From positions 2,092,390 through 2,156,389 of the forward strand of contig NC_030853.1 of the NCBI RefSeq assembly GCF_000208745.1: a stretch of 64,000 nt of DNA, given 5' to 3'. The notes beneath the pieces were generated by a model. It was not told the DNA's origin. It worked only from the letters and a program-made list of their open reading frames with translations, and made no database searches. Source of the DNA: Theobroma cacao (lineage: Eukaryota; Streptophyta; Magnoliopsida; Malvales; Malvaceae). Positions 25,063-38,332 of the stretch are shown one piece after another. Every line of letters starts with the position of its first letter. Position 1 is the stretch's first letter. The position numbers and the translations under genes were made by a program.

Positions 25063-28000
25063 ATGGGTTCTTGTGTGTCAGTGCATAAGAGCTCTCAAGA
25101 GTCAGCCATGAAACTTGGGCTTTCTTTTGGGTCTAAAACAGACAAGTTGATCATTCCACCTTCACCTGTTAAAGAGAAACCTGCTGCCAATTGTGACTTC
25201 GCTCTCAAAGTTCAATCTCCCTCTACTTTGAAAGATTTAGGTAATTGGACTTCTTTTTGGTTTTCTTTGTGTTGTTTTGGGGAAAAAAAACAAAGAAACT
25301 TGTTAGAGTTAGTTTTCTTGGTTATGAGGGAAAGGCAATATCTTTGATTTTCTTTTTACTTGTTTTCACTTTTTATCTTCAGTGGAGTGTAAAGTTCTCA
25401 TCCTTTTTCGTTTCTCTGTTTCTGTGTTTTTTGATGATGATTTATTTTGATGATGTGAGATCTGAAATTGGTTTGGGGTTTGTCAAAGTTGTTATTTTTT
25501 TACTACTAACATGTTGATCTTGATATCAAGCAGTCTATGGTTTTTTTTTTTAGAAAAAAATAATTTTCTTTTTGTTTTGATGAATGATGGTGTTCCCAAT
25601 TATTGATTTTTATGGTTATTTTTGCATGTCTGCTGTGAATAATATGCCTAATAAAATTGGTTTTGCCTCTGTTGATTGTGAGCTAGAATAGACATGATGT
25701 TTTTTTCTTTTTCTTTTTTAAAAATCTGGTTTTTCTCCATGTTATGGTTTCTTAGCTCACTCCAGTATGGCCTTTTTGGGGTCATTTTAGAGCATTTTCT
25801 GTGTTATTTTAGTGCAAGCTCTTCTATCATAGCCTAAATTTACGATTTCCTTCTCTTTATTGATGATCCAGACTCTTTCTTTGGCTTCCCCTTTCCCCTC
25901 CTTGTTACTAGCTTCAATTAGTTTATTTTGGATAAGAGTTCAGTTTTCTGTTTTTGGAAAAAGAAATTGTTTTGTTGTTAACAGAACACTGTTTAATTAG
26001 ATGGCTACTACAACATGCCATTTTCCCTCTCTTCCAATTGAAGATGGAGAATTCTAACAGAAAAGTAGGTTTTCTTTTGTTTTCACATTCTCTTGCTAGA
26101 AAAGTCATTCGCTATTTGGAACTGCAAGGCGTATAGGAAAATTGTTAGTTTACACTATTGCTAATCTTGAAATTTACTTCAAGATGAGATGAAGCTAAAT
26201 TTTCCTAAATCTGGCAGTATTGGAGTTGAAATTCTTAACTTGGCCAATAGGATGGATCATAATTCAGGCTGATTGGATGCCCTTGTTTAATGCCTTACCG
26301 TATGATGTGGAATATTATGTCATAAAAACATGTTAGCAATCAACAATCTTCTTCCTGTATTTATCCTAAATGGTTGTTTTGAGAATTTGTCTGATTTTGG
26401 AAGTATGCATCATTGTGGTGGCCCTTTTTTTTTATCTCCACATTTAGAGCAGTACATCCTGTGGTAGATTTATCAGCCCTTGATGGAAAGCTGGTTGATG
26501 GATGGACCACTCTTAAATGTAAGGCAGCGCAAACGGTTTTATGCAAGTTGGTTTATGAATATTACTGTAATTAATTCGACATTAAGATGGATATTGAATT
26601 CCCATGGAAGTCAAATTGTGGATTCTGTTGTTGTCCTAGCTACTTCTAGAATTTATGTTCAATGCAATAGACTTGGCTATTAAACTTAGGACTGCTAGTA
26701 GTGATGATATGTCTATAGAATATCAAAGAGATGACATCCTCATCAACTCTGAATCACTTTTCTGTGGGTGTCTGGTTGTTTGGTACATCACATACCTGTC
26801 ACTGTTGGTTTAGCTCATCTTGACAGGGAGAATCTAAACTTTGCTGCTTTGATGATTCTGAGCAATAGGTCGATACTTAGTATCTCCTTTTATTTTTGGG
26901 GTGGAGGTGGGTGTGTTGGTAAATTGCACTAAAAGCTCCAACAAAATTGACATTTGGTTATGTTGTGGGGTAGGACTACTGTAGAAATGTACCATCTCAA
27001 CATCAAATTGAGATCATATTGAACACTTGGATGCAGCGGTTTCTGAAAATTGTGTTTTGACTTGACTGCTTCTCCATAGTTGTTAGATCTTTGCTATTTT
27101 GTGATCAAAATTCAAAACCTCCTGAAATTTTCTCAAGTAACACATATCATTGTATAATAATCTTCAATATCAAGTTGGTATGGTTCCTAATTAATTTGAA
27201 GATATGAACTCTATGGTAAGTATGTCAATATAGCTCAACTTATACATTAACTTCCTTCTTTTGCTAATACGTTAACTTCCTTCTTTTTGGCTATCTGAAT
27301 ACCTTAAGCTAAAATTGTATTTTGTTTGGTGCAGGTAGTAAAGATGAGACTTTTTTTGATTCCCGAGCCTGGCTAGATTCAGATTGTGAGGACGATTTCT
27401 TCAGTGTCAATGGTGGTAAGAATATTAAAACCGTTTGAATCAATGTGTCTAGCAAGCTTATATAATTGCCATATATGTTGATATTTTTTTCTGGTGTTTC
27501 CTACAGTACTCATAGTTTTTCATCTTTTGAATAAATTTTATTTTTTATAATTGCAATTTTCGTGGGTAAAGTTTCATGATTAAAATTAGGTTGTTAACTT
27601 GTCATAGTTTTGACAATGTTGCATTGAATGTTTTATGAGTAAAGATTCAACACCTCTGTTAGTCCTGCTGTAATATGACTGTGATATCTGATTGTCATTT
27701 TTCTACGTTTATTTGACCAAGCATTCTCTAGGATTGTTTTTTTCTTGTCTATGGTTATCCCATCAAAATGTTGTACATTTGTGTGCAGATTTTACTCCAT
27801 CTCGTGGCAATACCCCTGTTCATCATAGCTTCGCCATGGGGACACCTCAAGTTAAGAAGGGCACTGAGGAAGGATCTCCTGGGTCAGTCTCTGAAACATC
27901 CCCAACAGGAAAGAAAAAGAAGCTGGTTGAACTATTCCGTGAGAGCATTAGAGAAGACCAAGATGTTAATGAGCTAAATACCCCAAGGAACCAGGATCTT

Positions 28001-28258
28001 GCTAATGGAAAGATAGAAGCCAAACCAACTATACAAGACCTACTACCACCAAAATCTGCAGATGGTACCCCCTATGTCTCTGGAGCTAACTCCCTGTGCA
28101 CTAGTGAAAGGACTGCTAATGGAGATAACCCCATTTTTAAGGAGAAGCCATTTAAGTCTGTGCAGTGCTGCCTTCCAAGCTTGGTTTCATGCAAGAGTTT
28201 TAGTGAGAGGAAGAAGAAGATGAGCCCTGCAATAGTTGTACATGTTACCCACCCGTAG
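25063..28258 (+). CDS. Predicted N-myristoylated protein of unknown function (At3g27210-like), 3 exons
   Basis: Exons 25063-25240, 27335-27415 and 27789-28258 join in phase into 729 bp (242 aa); the first intron is 2.1 kb. The N-terminus MGSCVS fits the N-myristoylation signal (Gly2, Ser6), with Cys4 as a likely palmitoylation site, so membrane association is expected. Other visible features are a PPSPVKEKP stretch, an acidic DSDCEDDFFSVNGDF segment running into TPSRGNTP (about 74-96), and a basic GKKKKLVELFRESIRED helix. A C-terminal Cys-rich CCLPSLVSC is followed by a basic cluster. These segments recall the plant family of uncharacterised proteins typified by Arabidopsis At3g27210; the assignment is from memory. 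No enzyme motif is seen and the role is unknown. A candidate poly(A) signal is at 28506-28511. Confidence 0.88.
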
Positions 28259-31200
28259 GTTGATGAAGCCCGGATCATAACTCCCAGAGATCATGTCCTC
28301 AAGAAAACTTCAAATTTTTGTCAGATTTCACGAAGCCTTGGGGTCATGGTTACATACATATGGGATTTCTGGATTCCAGGCCATGTAAAAAGCAGCCCAG
28401 TAAATGTTTGATGCAGAACTCCTATTAGGATTTTACCATCTCAATCAACCTGAAGGTAAAAAATTTTCTTTTCAACAAGAAGTCAATACATAACAGGTGT
28501 TCTGTAATAAAAACCAGAAGAATCAAAGGAAAATCGTAAATGGCCCTTGTAATGAATATTATATATATATATATATATATATTAAGCAACTGAGGTGTTA
28601 TGTGCAGTTCTTTCTGTAATTGATGCTGTTTAAATCTTAGTTGAGCTTTGCATTTTCAGCTGGAGCAACGGTAACTGCTGATATGATATATAATAGCTTA
28701 CCAGGTTTTTAAGACCATTCTGTGTCATCTGGTGTGATGTTGAGATATATGCATTTACTTGAAGAAGTGGTCAAATTCTTTGGCAGTATAACCTGCTAAT
28801 TTAATGGAGACAAGGAGTAATAACGTGCAGGCAGACCCTGTTTTGAAGCCGACTTCGTTAGGCCCAAAGGGAAATACGTAAAATGTCAAACCTACAGTGA
28901 TAAGAGCCCATCCTGGCATCATCTCCAATGCAACAAAACCGAAAAGGCAGAATATCTTGATCAGGTTTAAGCATGGTTGGAGGATGGTGATCCACCCCTG
29001 GCCGGCTGATGAATACCGGACCGACCCTCAGAAATATGCTTTTTGCAGCTTTAAACTTTTCCATGTTAGAGAGGCATGGCCAATGGAACGACAATGACTG
29101 AATCTAAAACTTTTAATAAAAAGTTACTTACATCTTCAAGAAAGAATTTAGCAGTAGCATAGAATACTCGTGAAAGTTAGTTAAGATACATAAAACTAAT
29201 AAAAATGAAGAAAAGAAAAAGATATAGCACTAGAAAAGATTAGAAAAAGGGAAAGCAACTGACAGATTTCCTTGTAGAGATAACAAAACTCCATGTGAAT
29301 TTCTTTTTCTCAAAGATTGATGCATGTAGTTCACATTAAAATGATGATAAAAGAAATCACACATTTGTTAAATTATAGATATCTCGTTTATATAAATATA
29401 ACAAGATCTTCTTCACTTATTGTCAATTGATTTTAAATTAAAAGCTTGTTTCAAAATTTAACATAATATTAAACTAATGCTAAAACAAATCTAATGTATG
29501 CTAAATTAAATATATCTTGAATATATAAATAAAACAAAAATTTCCCAATTTATTATCAATTGATTTTAAATTAAATATATTTTTAACAAATTTAATAATT
29601 TACAAGGGAGCCCTGGAACCTCCCATAAATTTGAATCAGTCTGGAAGATACAGAATTCCACCCACTGACATTATTATCCCAAAACAGCTTGGAAAAAGGA
29701 ACCTTACTGCAGCACTACTTTGGAACAATCATTGCTCCCCGAACTGAAATAGAATCCAACAATGGTGGCGAAATTGTGAAAGGTACAAATCATAGTGAAA
29801 GCCCATCTCGATAGGATTGATGCGTGTGGGCTCCCACTTATCCACATGCTACATATCTTTGCAGTTATTCTCCCTGCATTGCTTTTGCTGTTTTTTATAT
29901 GGTTTTAGCAGGGGTGATCCTTTTTCCAATCTGATTGAAGTTCCTTTCACATTGGTGCATGTTTGTAAAGTAAAAAACAAATGTTTGCTTCATGGGTTAC
30001 TTAGAATTTTGGAAAATTTCGGCATTGAAAAAAATTTTAATTATAGAGAAATCGATGTTTACAATTACACATACATCTGAATATTTGATTCATTGATTAG
30101 TGTATGATCTTATATTTAAATGGTAGGGTTAGAATCCATTTTTTTTTCCAATTCAAAAAAAAAAAAAAGAAACTACTTACAATCTCACATGGGAGACAAA
30201 ATCAACATGCAATTGGTTTCAAATTGTCAGAGGTTTTTGTGATATGATGGAACATTTTTTAAGATTTTAAGCGCAAGCTCCTTTATCAACAATAAACATA
30301 TAATTGAATTCATATATAATTTCGAATTGAATAATTCAGAATTTGATTATGAGAAATGAAGGTGAAAGGAAAAATATATCTTAACTTCATTTTTTGAGAA
30401 GTTGGCTTGACAAGTCCAAAGTTAATTCCATAATGAACTTGTTAACAGGTAAAGATTAACTAAGAAAAAAGGGTTATACCTATCTCACCAATTTCATGCA
30501 TGAAATTGACCTCAATAGGTTTATAGAATTCGATTGTAACCCTGAAAGATTTTAAGGCTCTGCACTTAAGCCCCTAAAAGGAGAAAAGACAGAATCTTTA
30601 GAGAATGTTTTGTAGTCCAGCAAATGAAGATTAGTTTAGTTCTAAGAGAATCTGACCTATAATGATTGATTAGGCCAGCTAGAGGAGTAATGTATATTTT
30701 CTTCCTATTTCTTCAAGTGGTTCTATTGTTTAGTTCTCAGAAAGAGATACGAAGCAAGTGGTCTTAAAATAGGACCACCCCAAGAATCAGAGAGGAAAAG
30801 TATGAGTTTTTGGTGGAACATGAAACCCTTTCTTCATCTTCTATGCCTTTTTCAGGAAAAGATACCAGATTTAAATAGTTTTAGCTAAGTGCTAAGGTCA
30901 CTAAGAAAGTGTCACTAGAAAATTCCAAGTCACCGAAAGAAAGCAAAATAATAATACAAAACGTATTGGACCATTAAAATTTCCAAAATTGTTAAAAAAA
31001 AAGATCTTATTAGAAAGGAATCAGCCAAGAAAACCTTTTCAAAAAAGAATTTACCTACACAAAATCAAGCCTCTTCTCTTCTCTATATAAGAAGGCCTCG
31101 TTTCTTCATCAAGGTAGAGTTGAAATCACTTCCGAGAAAGTATACAACATGTTAGAACATAGAATTGAAAAATAATAAAATATCAAGAAATTACTTTTAG

Positions 31201-32267
31201 GCATGTATTTATACCACTTTTTTTTAAAATTTCATTCGTTCTCACTTGTAGTGTACAATATAGTTACAGTAATAAATCTTGAGAATACAATGAAACTCAA
31301 TGATTAATTGCGTTTACATAAAAAAAAAATCAATCCATATAGCACTTGTATGACAACATTATCAAACTCTTATAAAGTTTTTCTGAAACAAAACATTATA
31401 AAAACAATTTAAGAAGAATTTAAAGAAGGTGGAGAGAATGACTGTAAATTATTTCTGTTGGTTCATATATAGAAAACTTAGACATAGATACCTCTTTGTA
31501 TAAACACAACCTTTTGAACAAACATAATTAATTATTTGAACAAACATAACTATTTGGACAAACTTAACTCTTTAAGCAAATATAATTATTTGAATAATTA
31601 TAATTATTTGAACAAATATAATTATTTGAACAAATATAATTGTTTAAAAGATTTTTTTTTCATTTTTTCACCATTATTAGTGAAAATGTCCAAGACAAAA
31701 TTCTCTGAACCTTTAGTTCATCTATATAAATTTCTTCACCCTCCTTCTTGCCTCCAAAAATACTGTACTATATTGTTTGAGTGATTGTAAAATAAGTGTG
31801 TTACTTTGATTGTGCTTCTAGAGTACCAAAAACATACAAAAAAAAAATTTGGTTTAACTATTATAATTTTGTATTTCCAACCTTTTGTTCATCTGATCAT
31901 CTTCAACTTACATGTCTTTAACTTTTGCGTACATGATATGCCATGGACCGATCTTGGTATGAATGCCAATTATGTGTTAGGATTATATCGATTTTGTAGA
32001 AATAAAGACTAAATTAAAGAAAAAGTAAAATTTACGGAAAATATTGAATTGGTAAGCACATCTTCCGTGCAAATATTTCGTACGTGTAGCACCGTCAACT
32101 AATCCAAAACCTTTTAGACCGTTGCCCCGAATGTAGGTCAAACCTCCATTTGGATTTGCCTGATCAATTCTCGTCCCTGTAAGGTGGAACCTGACAGGAG
32201 CCAACACATGTCCCAATGGGGGATCCCACGTTTTCCTTTTTTGTTGTTTATGCAAAGTGTTTCAGCT
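28259..32267. other. Intergenic region with repeats, no supported gene
   Basis: It starts with the 3' UTR of the preceding gene and an (AT)n microsatellite at about 28558-28581. An AT-rich passage at 29340-29600 contains two imperfect copies of a sequence with CAATTGATTTTAAATTAAA. A CTATATAAG box near 31082 has no gene behind it. Overlapping short frames on both strands at 28858-29097 look like chance. Confidence 0.5.
31513..31651. repeat. Minisatellite with ~18-22-bp units
   Basis: About seven imperfect tandem copies of a TTTGAACAAATATAATTA-like unit. The repeat keeps a short frame open (31536-31784), giving a repetitive Asn/Tyr/Leu/Lys-rich string that I do not consider a gene. Confidence 0.85.
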
Positions 32268-32275
32268 TATAAATA
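32268..32275 (+). promoter_or_regulatory. Candidate TATA box of the lipase gene
   Basis: TATAAATA, followed by a pyrimidine- and CA-containing stretch suitable for transcription start, about 400 bp upstream of the ATG at 32670. A second TATATATA motif at about 32624-32631 is too close to the ATG for a normal leader but could serve an alternative short transcript. Confidence 0.4.
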
Positions 32276-32669
32276 GGCTTCCCAGCAGAGGAAGTACTCC
32301 AAGAGTTCACAGAGTATCTAAGCCAGCTCTCCCTGCTCTTCCATACCGTAAAAACTGCAGTTCAGTACTTTCAGGATTAGCCAGTGACAAAGTTTCAACG
32401 ATGCTTCATGGATCAGGATATCCAGTTTGTTGATGATAAGAAGCAATAGGAAAAGCTGCATCTTGGGTCCCACTTTCCATTCCCTTCTCACTGGAAAAAT
32501 CGTGAAAGACCCCCCACTTTGGACCAAGAAATCTCAGCAGATCGACAGTTCAGCCAAAACAAGAAAGAAAGAGCAATTGTAATCGTTTTCCCACCTGCTC
32601 GTGTCTCTTCTTTCTTTTTCTTTATATATAGCCATTGGTTTTAGTAGCCTTCCATATCATTCAACGATT

Positions 32670-35600
32670 ATGGCTCCTCCTGGCTTGTTGAGCTTATGTG
32701 TGCTCATCTTGGTGGTCATGCCTCATAGGGCATATGGCTCGGGCCGTGGTCCGTTTGGCCGAAAGAATGGTGCTGCCACTACAGCAGACAGTGGAATATG
32801 CGCTACCTCGGTGACCATCTACGGTTACAAATGCGAGGAACATGAAGTAAGAGCATCAAACAAATTAGTACAAGGAAAATGTGTTTGGTACAGAATTTTG
32901 GTGTTATTAATAAGCTGGATTTGACAGAAAAGTATGCTAACGAAACTGCTTTATTTGCGTTTTCAGGTGACAACCCAAGATGGCTTTATCCTTAACATGC
33001 AAAGAATTCCGGAAGGACGTGTGGGTGGGAATAGTACTGGTGGAAACAAGAAGCAGCCAGTATTGATCCAACATGGCGTCCTTGTGGTGAGTGCCTAAAT
33101 ATCTTTCGAAAAATCTTGACAATTCAATTTTGACCATCCAATATTTTGCCTGCCATATTCACCTGAGTGCAATTCTGTCAAACTCTACGCATAATAATTT
33201 ATATTTAATAAGCTTGCTTGATTTTGATGCATGATTCAGTAGGAAATATAATACCGAATTAACTGTTGAAATGCACCGTACTAAGATCTTAGTCTTCTTT
33301 AATTTACAACTTTCCGATAAATGAAATCGTTAATAAATTGTTTATACTAAGAAAGAAGATGTAAGCTTACCTTTTTATAGTGAGGGTGTGAACTTGGACT
33401 CAATGTTTTGACAAATTTTATGACCGAAAGGTACAGTCATTCCGCGTCAGTGCCATAGCATTCGTACTATTTAAGTTAAAACAACTTTCATCATTCCACT
33501 CAACGAAATATTTGTCTGAGTAGGAAATGTGTGCCGTGCACTCAATTTGTCCAAGGACCATCCTTTATTTAAAGGCAAACTTTTGCAAGGGAATTGCTAT
33601 GAAGTTGAGCACTTGAAAGGCCGTAACAAAAGGGGTTTTCAGGAGAAAAGAGAAGGCTTGGTTTACGCACCAAAAATGTCTACCTTTCATTAGGCTAATA
33701 TGCACCATGTGGGGCATAAAGAGGCTGGTGAAAAAGTGGCATTAGCTTTCATTCAATTTGAGAATGTTTTTTGACTCTTAACATTTAGTTAATTTGTTTT
33801 ATGGCATTGCCTTCTTAACCTTAATTTGCATTCTCTCAACTCTCAAATTGATGGTGAATGTTCTTCACAAATCCTTGTAAAGATCTTGCAGATGTGAGAG
33901 CTTAAAGCAACGGTTTCTTCTTAAAAGCAAGTGATGATATATATATTAGTGTCACACAAGCATCGTTAAAAAGAGGAATTGCGTGTATAATTTTGTTAAG
34001 CACCAGGTTTATTTTTGTAGTTTTCCGATTGAAAAATAAGAAAAAAAGAACTCCTATTTACAAAAGAAGAAAAAAGTAATGTTACCTGAAGGATTTAATC
34101 ATGAGAACAGCTTATTTTCTTCCATGACGCAAAGTTTGTCATGTACTTCATTTCCTTCTTTCTTCTTTTTTGACCCTTTCCTTTGCATTTGCTTTGAATG
34201 CAAGTTAAACTGCGGATGGACCACACCATGGAAAAATGCATGATTGTTGCTTGTTTATACCAAGTATATGCTAATGTCTTACATTGGGATTGTGATCTTC
34301 ATGCTTGGGCCAACTTTCATTTTTGATTAAATTTGTCCTTGTTATTGTTCACGAGGCTGAAAGAGATGGGCTCAAGAATCCTGATGGGTACACAAAATCA
34401 TGCACCGTTGCAGGCTCAAGTCCAACCAACACCCAGAATTGAACATCTCTATCTAGTTCCTTGTCTCAAAGCACACATGCAAATCATGCACGTCTCCTGT
34501 TTCTCTGAACCTTGGTGGCCAAATATAAAAAATTATCGGGGCTGCATTTTCCGTCTGTTTATGTGCCAGAGATAGCCTCAAAATATAGCTGCCTCCTGCC
34601 ATGATCAAGATGTTCGGTTAATTTACAATGCATTTTTTCTTGTTTTTTGGTTCAGGATGGAATGACATGGCTTCTGAACTCACCAGAGCAAAATCTACCA
34701 ATGATTTTGGCTGATAATGGGTTTGATGTATGGATTGCTAACTCTAGAGGGACAAGATTCAGCAGAAAGCACGTTTCACTCGACCCTAGCCAGCCGGTTA
34801 GTTTTCTTCTTTCTCTTCCTAATTTTCATGCCGATGTAGTTTGATCCGTATTCTTTGAAAACTATGGTTAAAACTAACGGTAGAAAAACAAATTATTTCA
34901 CACTCCACCCTCTAGAAATTTGAATATGAACTTGTGGGTTATGCATGAACAGTTATACATGATTCCCTTAATTGTGACAATTAATTTCGAGTTTAAGGAG
35001 ACAATCAGTTCTTTCTGGGAATTGGATGTTAGTCATGCATCATCACGTGATTAACAGATTGTTAAAAACTGAAAATATGGCAGGATTTCTGGAATTGGTC
35101 ATGGGATGAACTGGTGACTTATGATCTGCCAGCTGTTTTTGACTTCGTGTTCAACCAGACAGGGCAGAAGATTCATTACATTGGCCATTCCCAGGTGAGA
35201 TCCCATTTAACAAACAAATTAATCTTCTTCTGGAGTCAGGAATTCAAACTTATATTCTCATTCAGTTCATTTTGATTCATTGGTCCGACTCTGACTTTCC
35301 CAAATGATCATTTGGGTTGACAAAATGTTAAAAACCTTAATCAAAGTGATGTTTCCATTCTGGTTTACAGGGAACTCTGATAGGTTTGGCATCCTTCTCC
35401 GAGGGCCATCAGGCGGGCAAGCTGAAATCCGCAGTCTTTTTGAGCCCAATTGCATACTTAAGCCACATGACTACTGCACTTGGTGTGGTTGCTGCCAAAG
35501 CCTTTGTTGGTGAGGTCTGTGAGGAACATTTTTCTTCAGCATCAATAGCAAGTAAATTCCAAAATCTTAACAGAAATATTAATCGCTAAAAGGGATTTAT

Positions 35601-36655
35601 TGGTTTTGGCAACAGATAACTACATTGCTTGGAATAGCAGAATTCAATCCGAAAGGGTGAACAATCAAGATCTTAAAACTCTTTCTATATTCTAGCTATA
35701 CTGTTGTTATGTTTAAGGGATGGACTTCCCCACTAGAAAATGTTTCATATAATGATTTTTCCTTACCCTTAACAGAAAGGAGGTAACTGTCTTTCTCAAC
35801 TCTTTGTGCAATTATCCTGGAGTTGACTGCTATGATCTATTGAATGCACTTACTGGTACGAGATACATTCTGAAGTTCTTAGCCTCCTTATGCTGACAAT
35901 TACGTACAATTTTCACTATCTGACTGCAATTAATGCATAGATTTAATCCTTTAGAAGATACTGATTTCATTTTGTTATTGTAATTCAAGGTAATAATTGC
36001 TGTCTCAATTTATCCACGGCCAACATTTTCTTAAAGAATGAGCCTCAATCCACAGCAACCAAAAACATGGTGCACTTTGCTCAAAGTAAGTCCGTGAAAC
36101 CAAACTCTTCTTATAGAGGTTTTACAATTACTAGTTCTGCCTTTTATTTCCCTCCACCTTTTCTTCTATCACTTCCTCGTGATTTATTCTGTGTTTATGA
36201 AAAAATTGAAGGAAGAATGACTAGTCTTACAAATTATCATAAATGAGGAAAATGATTTATGGTGGTGTCTTATTCACATGTAATTTGTGATATGACTAAC
36301 AATAGAGGCTTCTAAAAAACAAAATATTACAGCTGTTAGAGATGGGGTTCTTGCCAAGTACAACTATGGCAGACCAGACTACAATGTGATGCACTACGGA
36401 GAAGACACACCACCACTTTACAATATCTCCAACATTCCTCATGACCTTCCTATCTTCATGAGCTATGGAGGCCTAGATGCTCTCTCTGATGTCCAAGATG
36501 TTCAGCTATTGCTTGACCATCTGAAGTTCCATGATGTTGGCAAGCTCACCGTTCAGTACATCAAAAATTATGCTCATGCGGATTTCATTATGGGAATTAG
36601 CGCCAAGGATATTGTGTATAATCAAGTTGTTCAGTTCTTTAAAAATCATCAATGA
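32670..36655 (+). CDS. Triacylglycerol/acid lipase of the gastric-lysosomal lipase family, 9 exons
   Basis: Secreted or vacuolar alpha/beta-hydrolase hydrolysing acylglycerols or sterol esters. Exons: 32670-32846, 32967-33086, 34656-34796, 35084-35194, 35371-35514, 35616-35656, 35776-35855, 35990-36085, 36333-36655. They give 1233 bp (410 aa), every junction GT-AG and in phase. A hydrophobic signal peptide covers residues 1-23. The N-terminal lid-type domain includes VTTQDGFILNMQRIP. The nucleophile elbow is GHSQG at 180-184 (Ser182), with the codons for GHSQ and the last G split by an intron. The probable triad partners are Asp352 in GGLDALSD and His385 in NYAHADF. The length and the DNGFDVWIANSRGT block fit plant TGL/LIP1-type proteins. 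A poly(A) signal AATAAA is at 36725-36730. The exact substrate cannot be read from sequence. Confidence 0.95.
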
Positions 36656-37697
36656 TCCCTCAAAGAAGTTTCAGTTTTTTGTTTTTGAGAGATAGGACTT
36701 CTAGGCTTTTACTCTTTGCTCAATAATAAATCATTTCAAACATCAGAGTTCTGTTCATAGCCAGCTGATTGAAATTATTTGCACAACCATCCTGGGTAAC
36801 AATCCGTTTGGTAAACCTGACAAAGCAGTTTCTGTATTATATTCTGATGATCATTTCTACTTCTATTAGAAATATGCCATTATAAATGGCAACCTGATCT
36901 GTCTGGACTATTTGGTTGGTAGTATGACGAAAAATAAGAAACCACAGATGCTTTTATAGACATACTTTCCATGTCAACTTGTTTGCACTGTTATACAAGT
37001 TTCAGACCAATCAGAAATAAAACTTAAAAAAAAAAAAAAAATTCCTGAACTACTGTGAAAAATCATGAAGTAAAGTATGATGTGACAACTTTATAAGAGT
37101 ACATTTGGATGCAGAAGACAGGATTAAAGATTAAGGTAGCTCTATGTCTTTATTTGCTTTAAAGAACAAGTAATCAATAAAAGGACTACCCTACTATGAC
37201 CCAGTCATTTTTAATTTTTCAACCAAAAAGTTGTTTATATCAGCTATATTAATGAATGATATTCCAATAACTGACCTTATGAGGTAATGATCACAAACAG
37301 GTTTTTCAGCTTCCTTTACTTGTGTGTCTGCCCCTTTGTTAAGCTGATATCTCTGTATATAAAATTTGTGCTTCCAGGAAAGCCCCTAACTGAAAATGAT
37401 CACCACATGATACCTTTGTTTAAACGCCAAGTTTGTGTGACCTCTAACCAACTAGAATTTGCTTTGCAGGCAATCCAAAAAACCCAAAACGCTTAACAAA
37501 TTCCAACAACATTGCCCCTTCTTTTGTTTTAGAATTACAGGCATCCCAACCCAGCATTCATTCATGAATGAACCAGTACAATGAGGAAGCATATAAATTC
37601 TGATAGAGACTGTCAACAACACTTACGGCTTTTCTTTATATATATTGACAAAGCACGAATAGCAACATTCCAACGAGGCCAAGAGGGCAGTGAAGAA
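36656..37697. other. Intergenic: lipase 3' UTR and phytocyanin promoter
   Basis: No gene. An A15-like run is at about 37026-37040. Chance frames only. Confidence 0.6.
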
Positions 37698-38332
37698 ATG
37701 AGATCAATGGAGGGTAACTCCAGAATTTTCTTTCTACTCTTTCTGCTAGCCCTGATAGCAAAACAGGCCTCCGCAGCTCAGCACGTGGTTGGAGGTAGCC
37801 AAGGTTGGGATGAATCTGTGGACCTTAACTCGTGGGCTTCAGGCCAAACTTTCAAGGTTGGAGACCAGCTTGGTATGTTTCCTTCCCTCTTAAGTCAATC
37901 AGTTTAAATCCTGTTATCTGCAATTTTTTAAGGTTCAAATTCCCTGCAAATCACATTTCATTGCATGAAGGTTGCCCTGAAACTTTTGATTTTGCCCAAA
38001 CAGTTTTCAAGTACTCTTCAGGGCTACACAGCGTAGTTGAGCTTGGAAGCGAGACTGCCTACAAGAACTGCGACCTGGGAACAGCATTGGACTCCAAAAA
38101 CACTGGCGATGACGTTGTGAAATTGAGCAAGGTTGGCACTCGTTATTTTGCTTGTGGAACATTAGGCCATTGTGACCAGGGCATGAAGATGAAAATCACA
38201 ACAGTTGCCAGCAATGCACCTTCTACTCCTGCTTCAGCGTCAACAACCTCCGGGGCTTCTGCTGTTCAATCTTTTGCCACCTTTCTTCTGCTTGCTGCAT
38301 TATCAGGAATCAGTTTGCTTTATCTGCTTTAA
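37698..38332 (+). CDS. Phytocyanin (uclacyanin/blue-copper-like), predicted GPI-anchored, 2 exons
   Basis: Exons 37698-37872 and 38004-38332 give 504 bp (167 aa), with the intron in the conserved phytocyanin position (GDQL|VFKY). A signal peptide runs to about residue 26 (cleavage near QASA|AQ). The plastocyanin-like domain carries all four type-1 copper ligands: His67, Cys109 (YFACG), His114 and Met119. Cys81 and Cys115 form the probable disulphide. Met as the axial ligand points to uclacyanin/plantacyanin rather than stellacyanin (Gln). A short Pro/Ser/Thr/Ala-rich spacer and a hydrophobic C-terminus indicate GPI attachment at the outer plasma membrane. The start could instead be the in-frame ATG at 37707; an ATG at 37581 is in frame but would put a long hydrophilic stretch before the signal peptide. 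Role: extracellular electron carrier, physiological partner unknown. Confidence 0.93.

Noticed and set aside
28858..29097. Overlapping sense and antisense frames of 66 and 78 codons
   Set aside because: Complementary frames over the same bases without family features; likely chance.
34333..34575. 80-codon frame
   Set aside because: Lies inside lipase intron 2 (33087-34655), with no similarity recognised.
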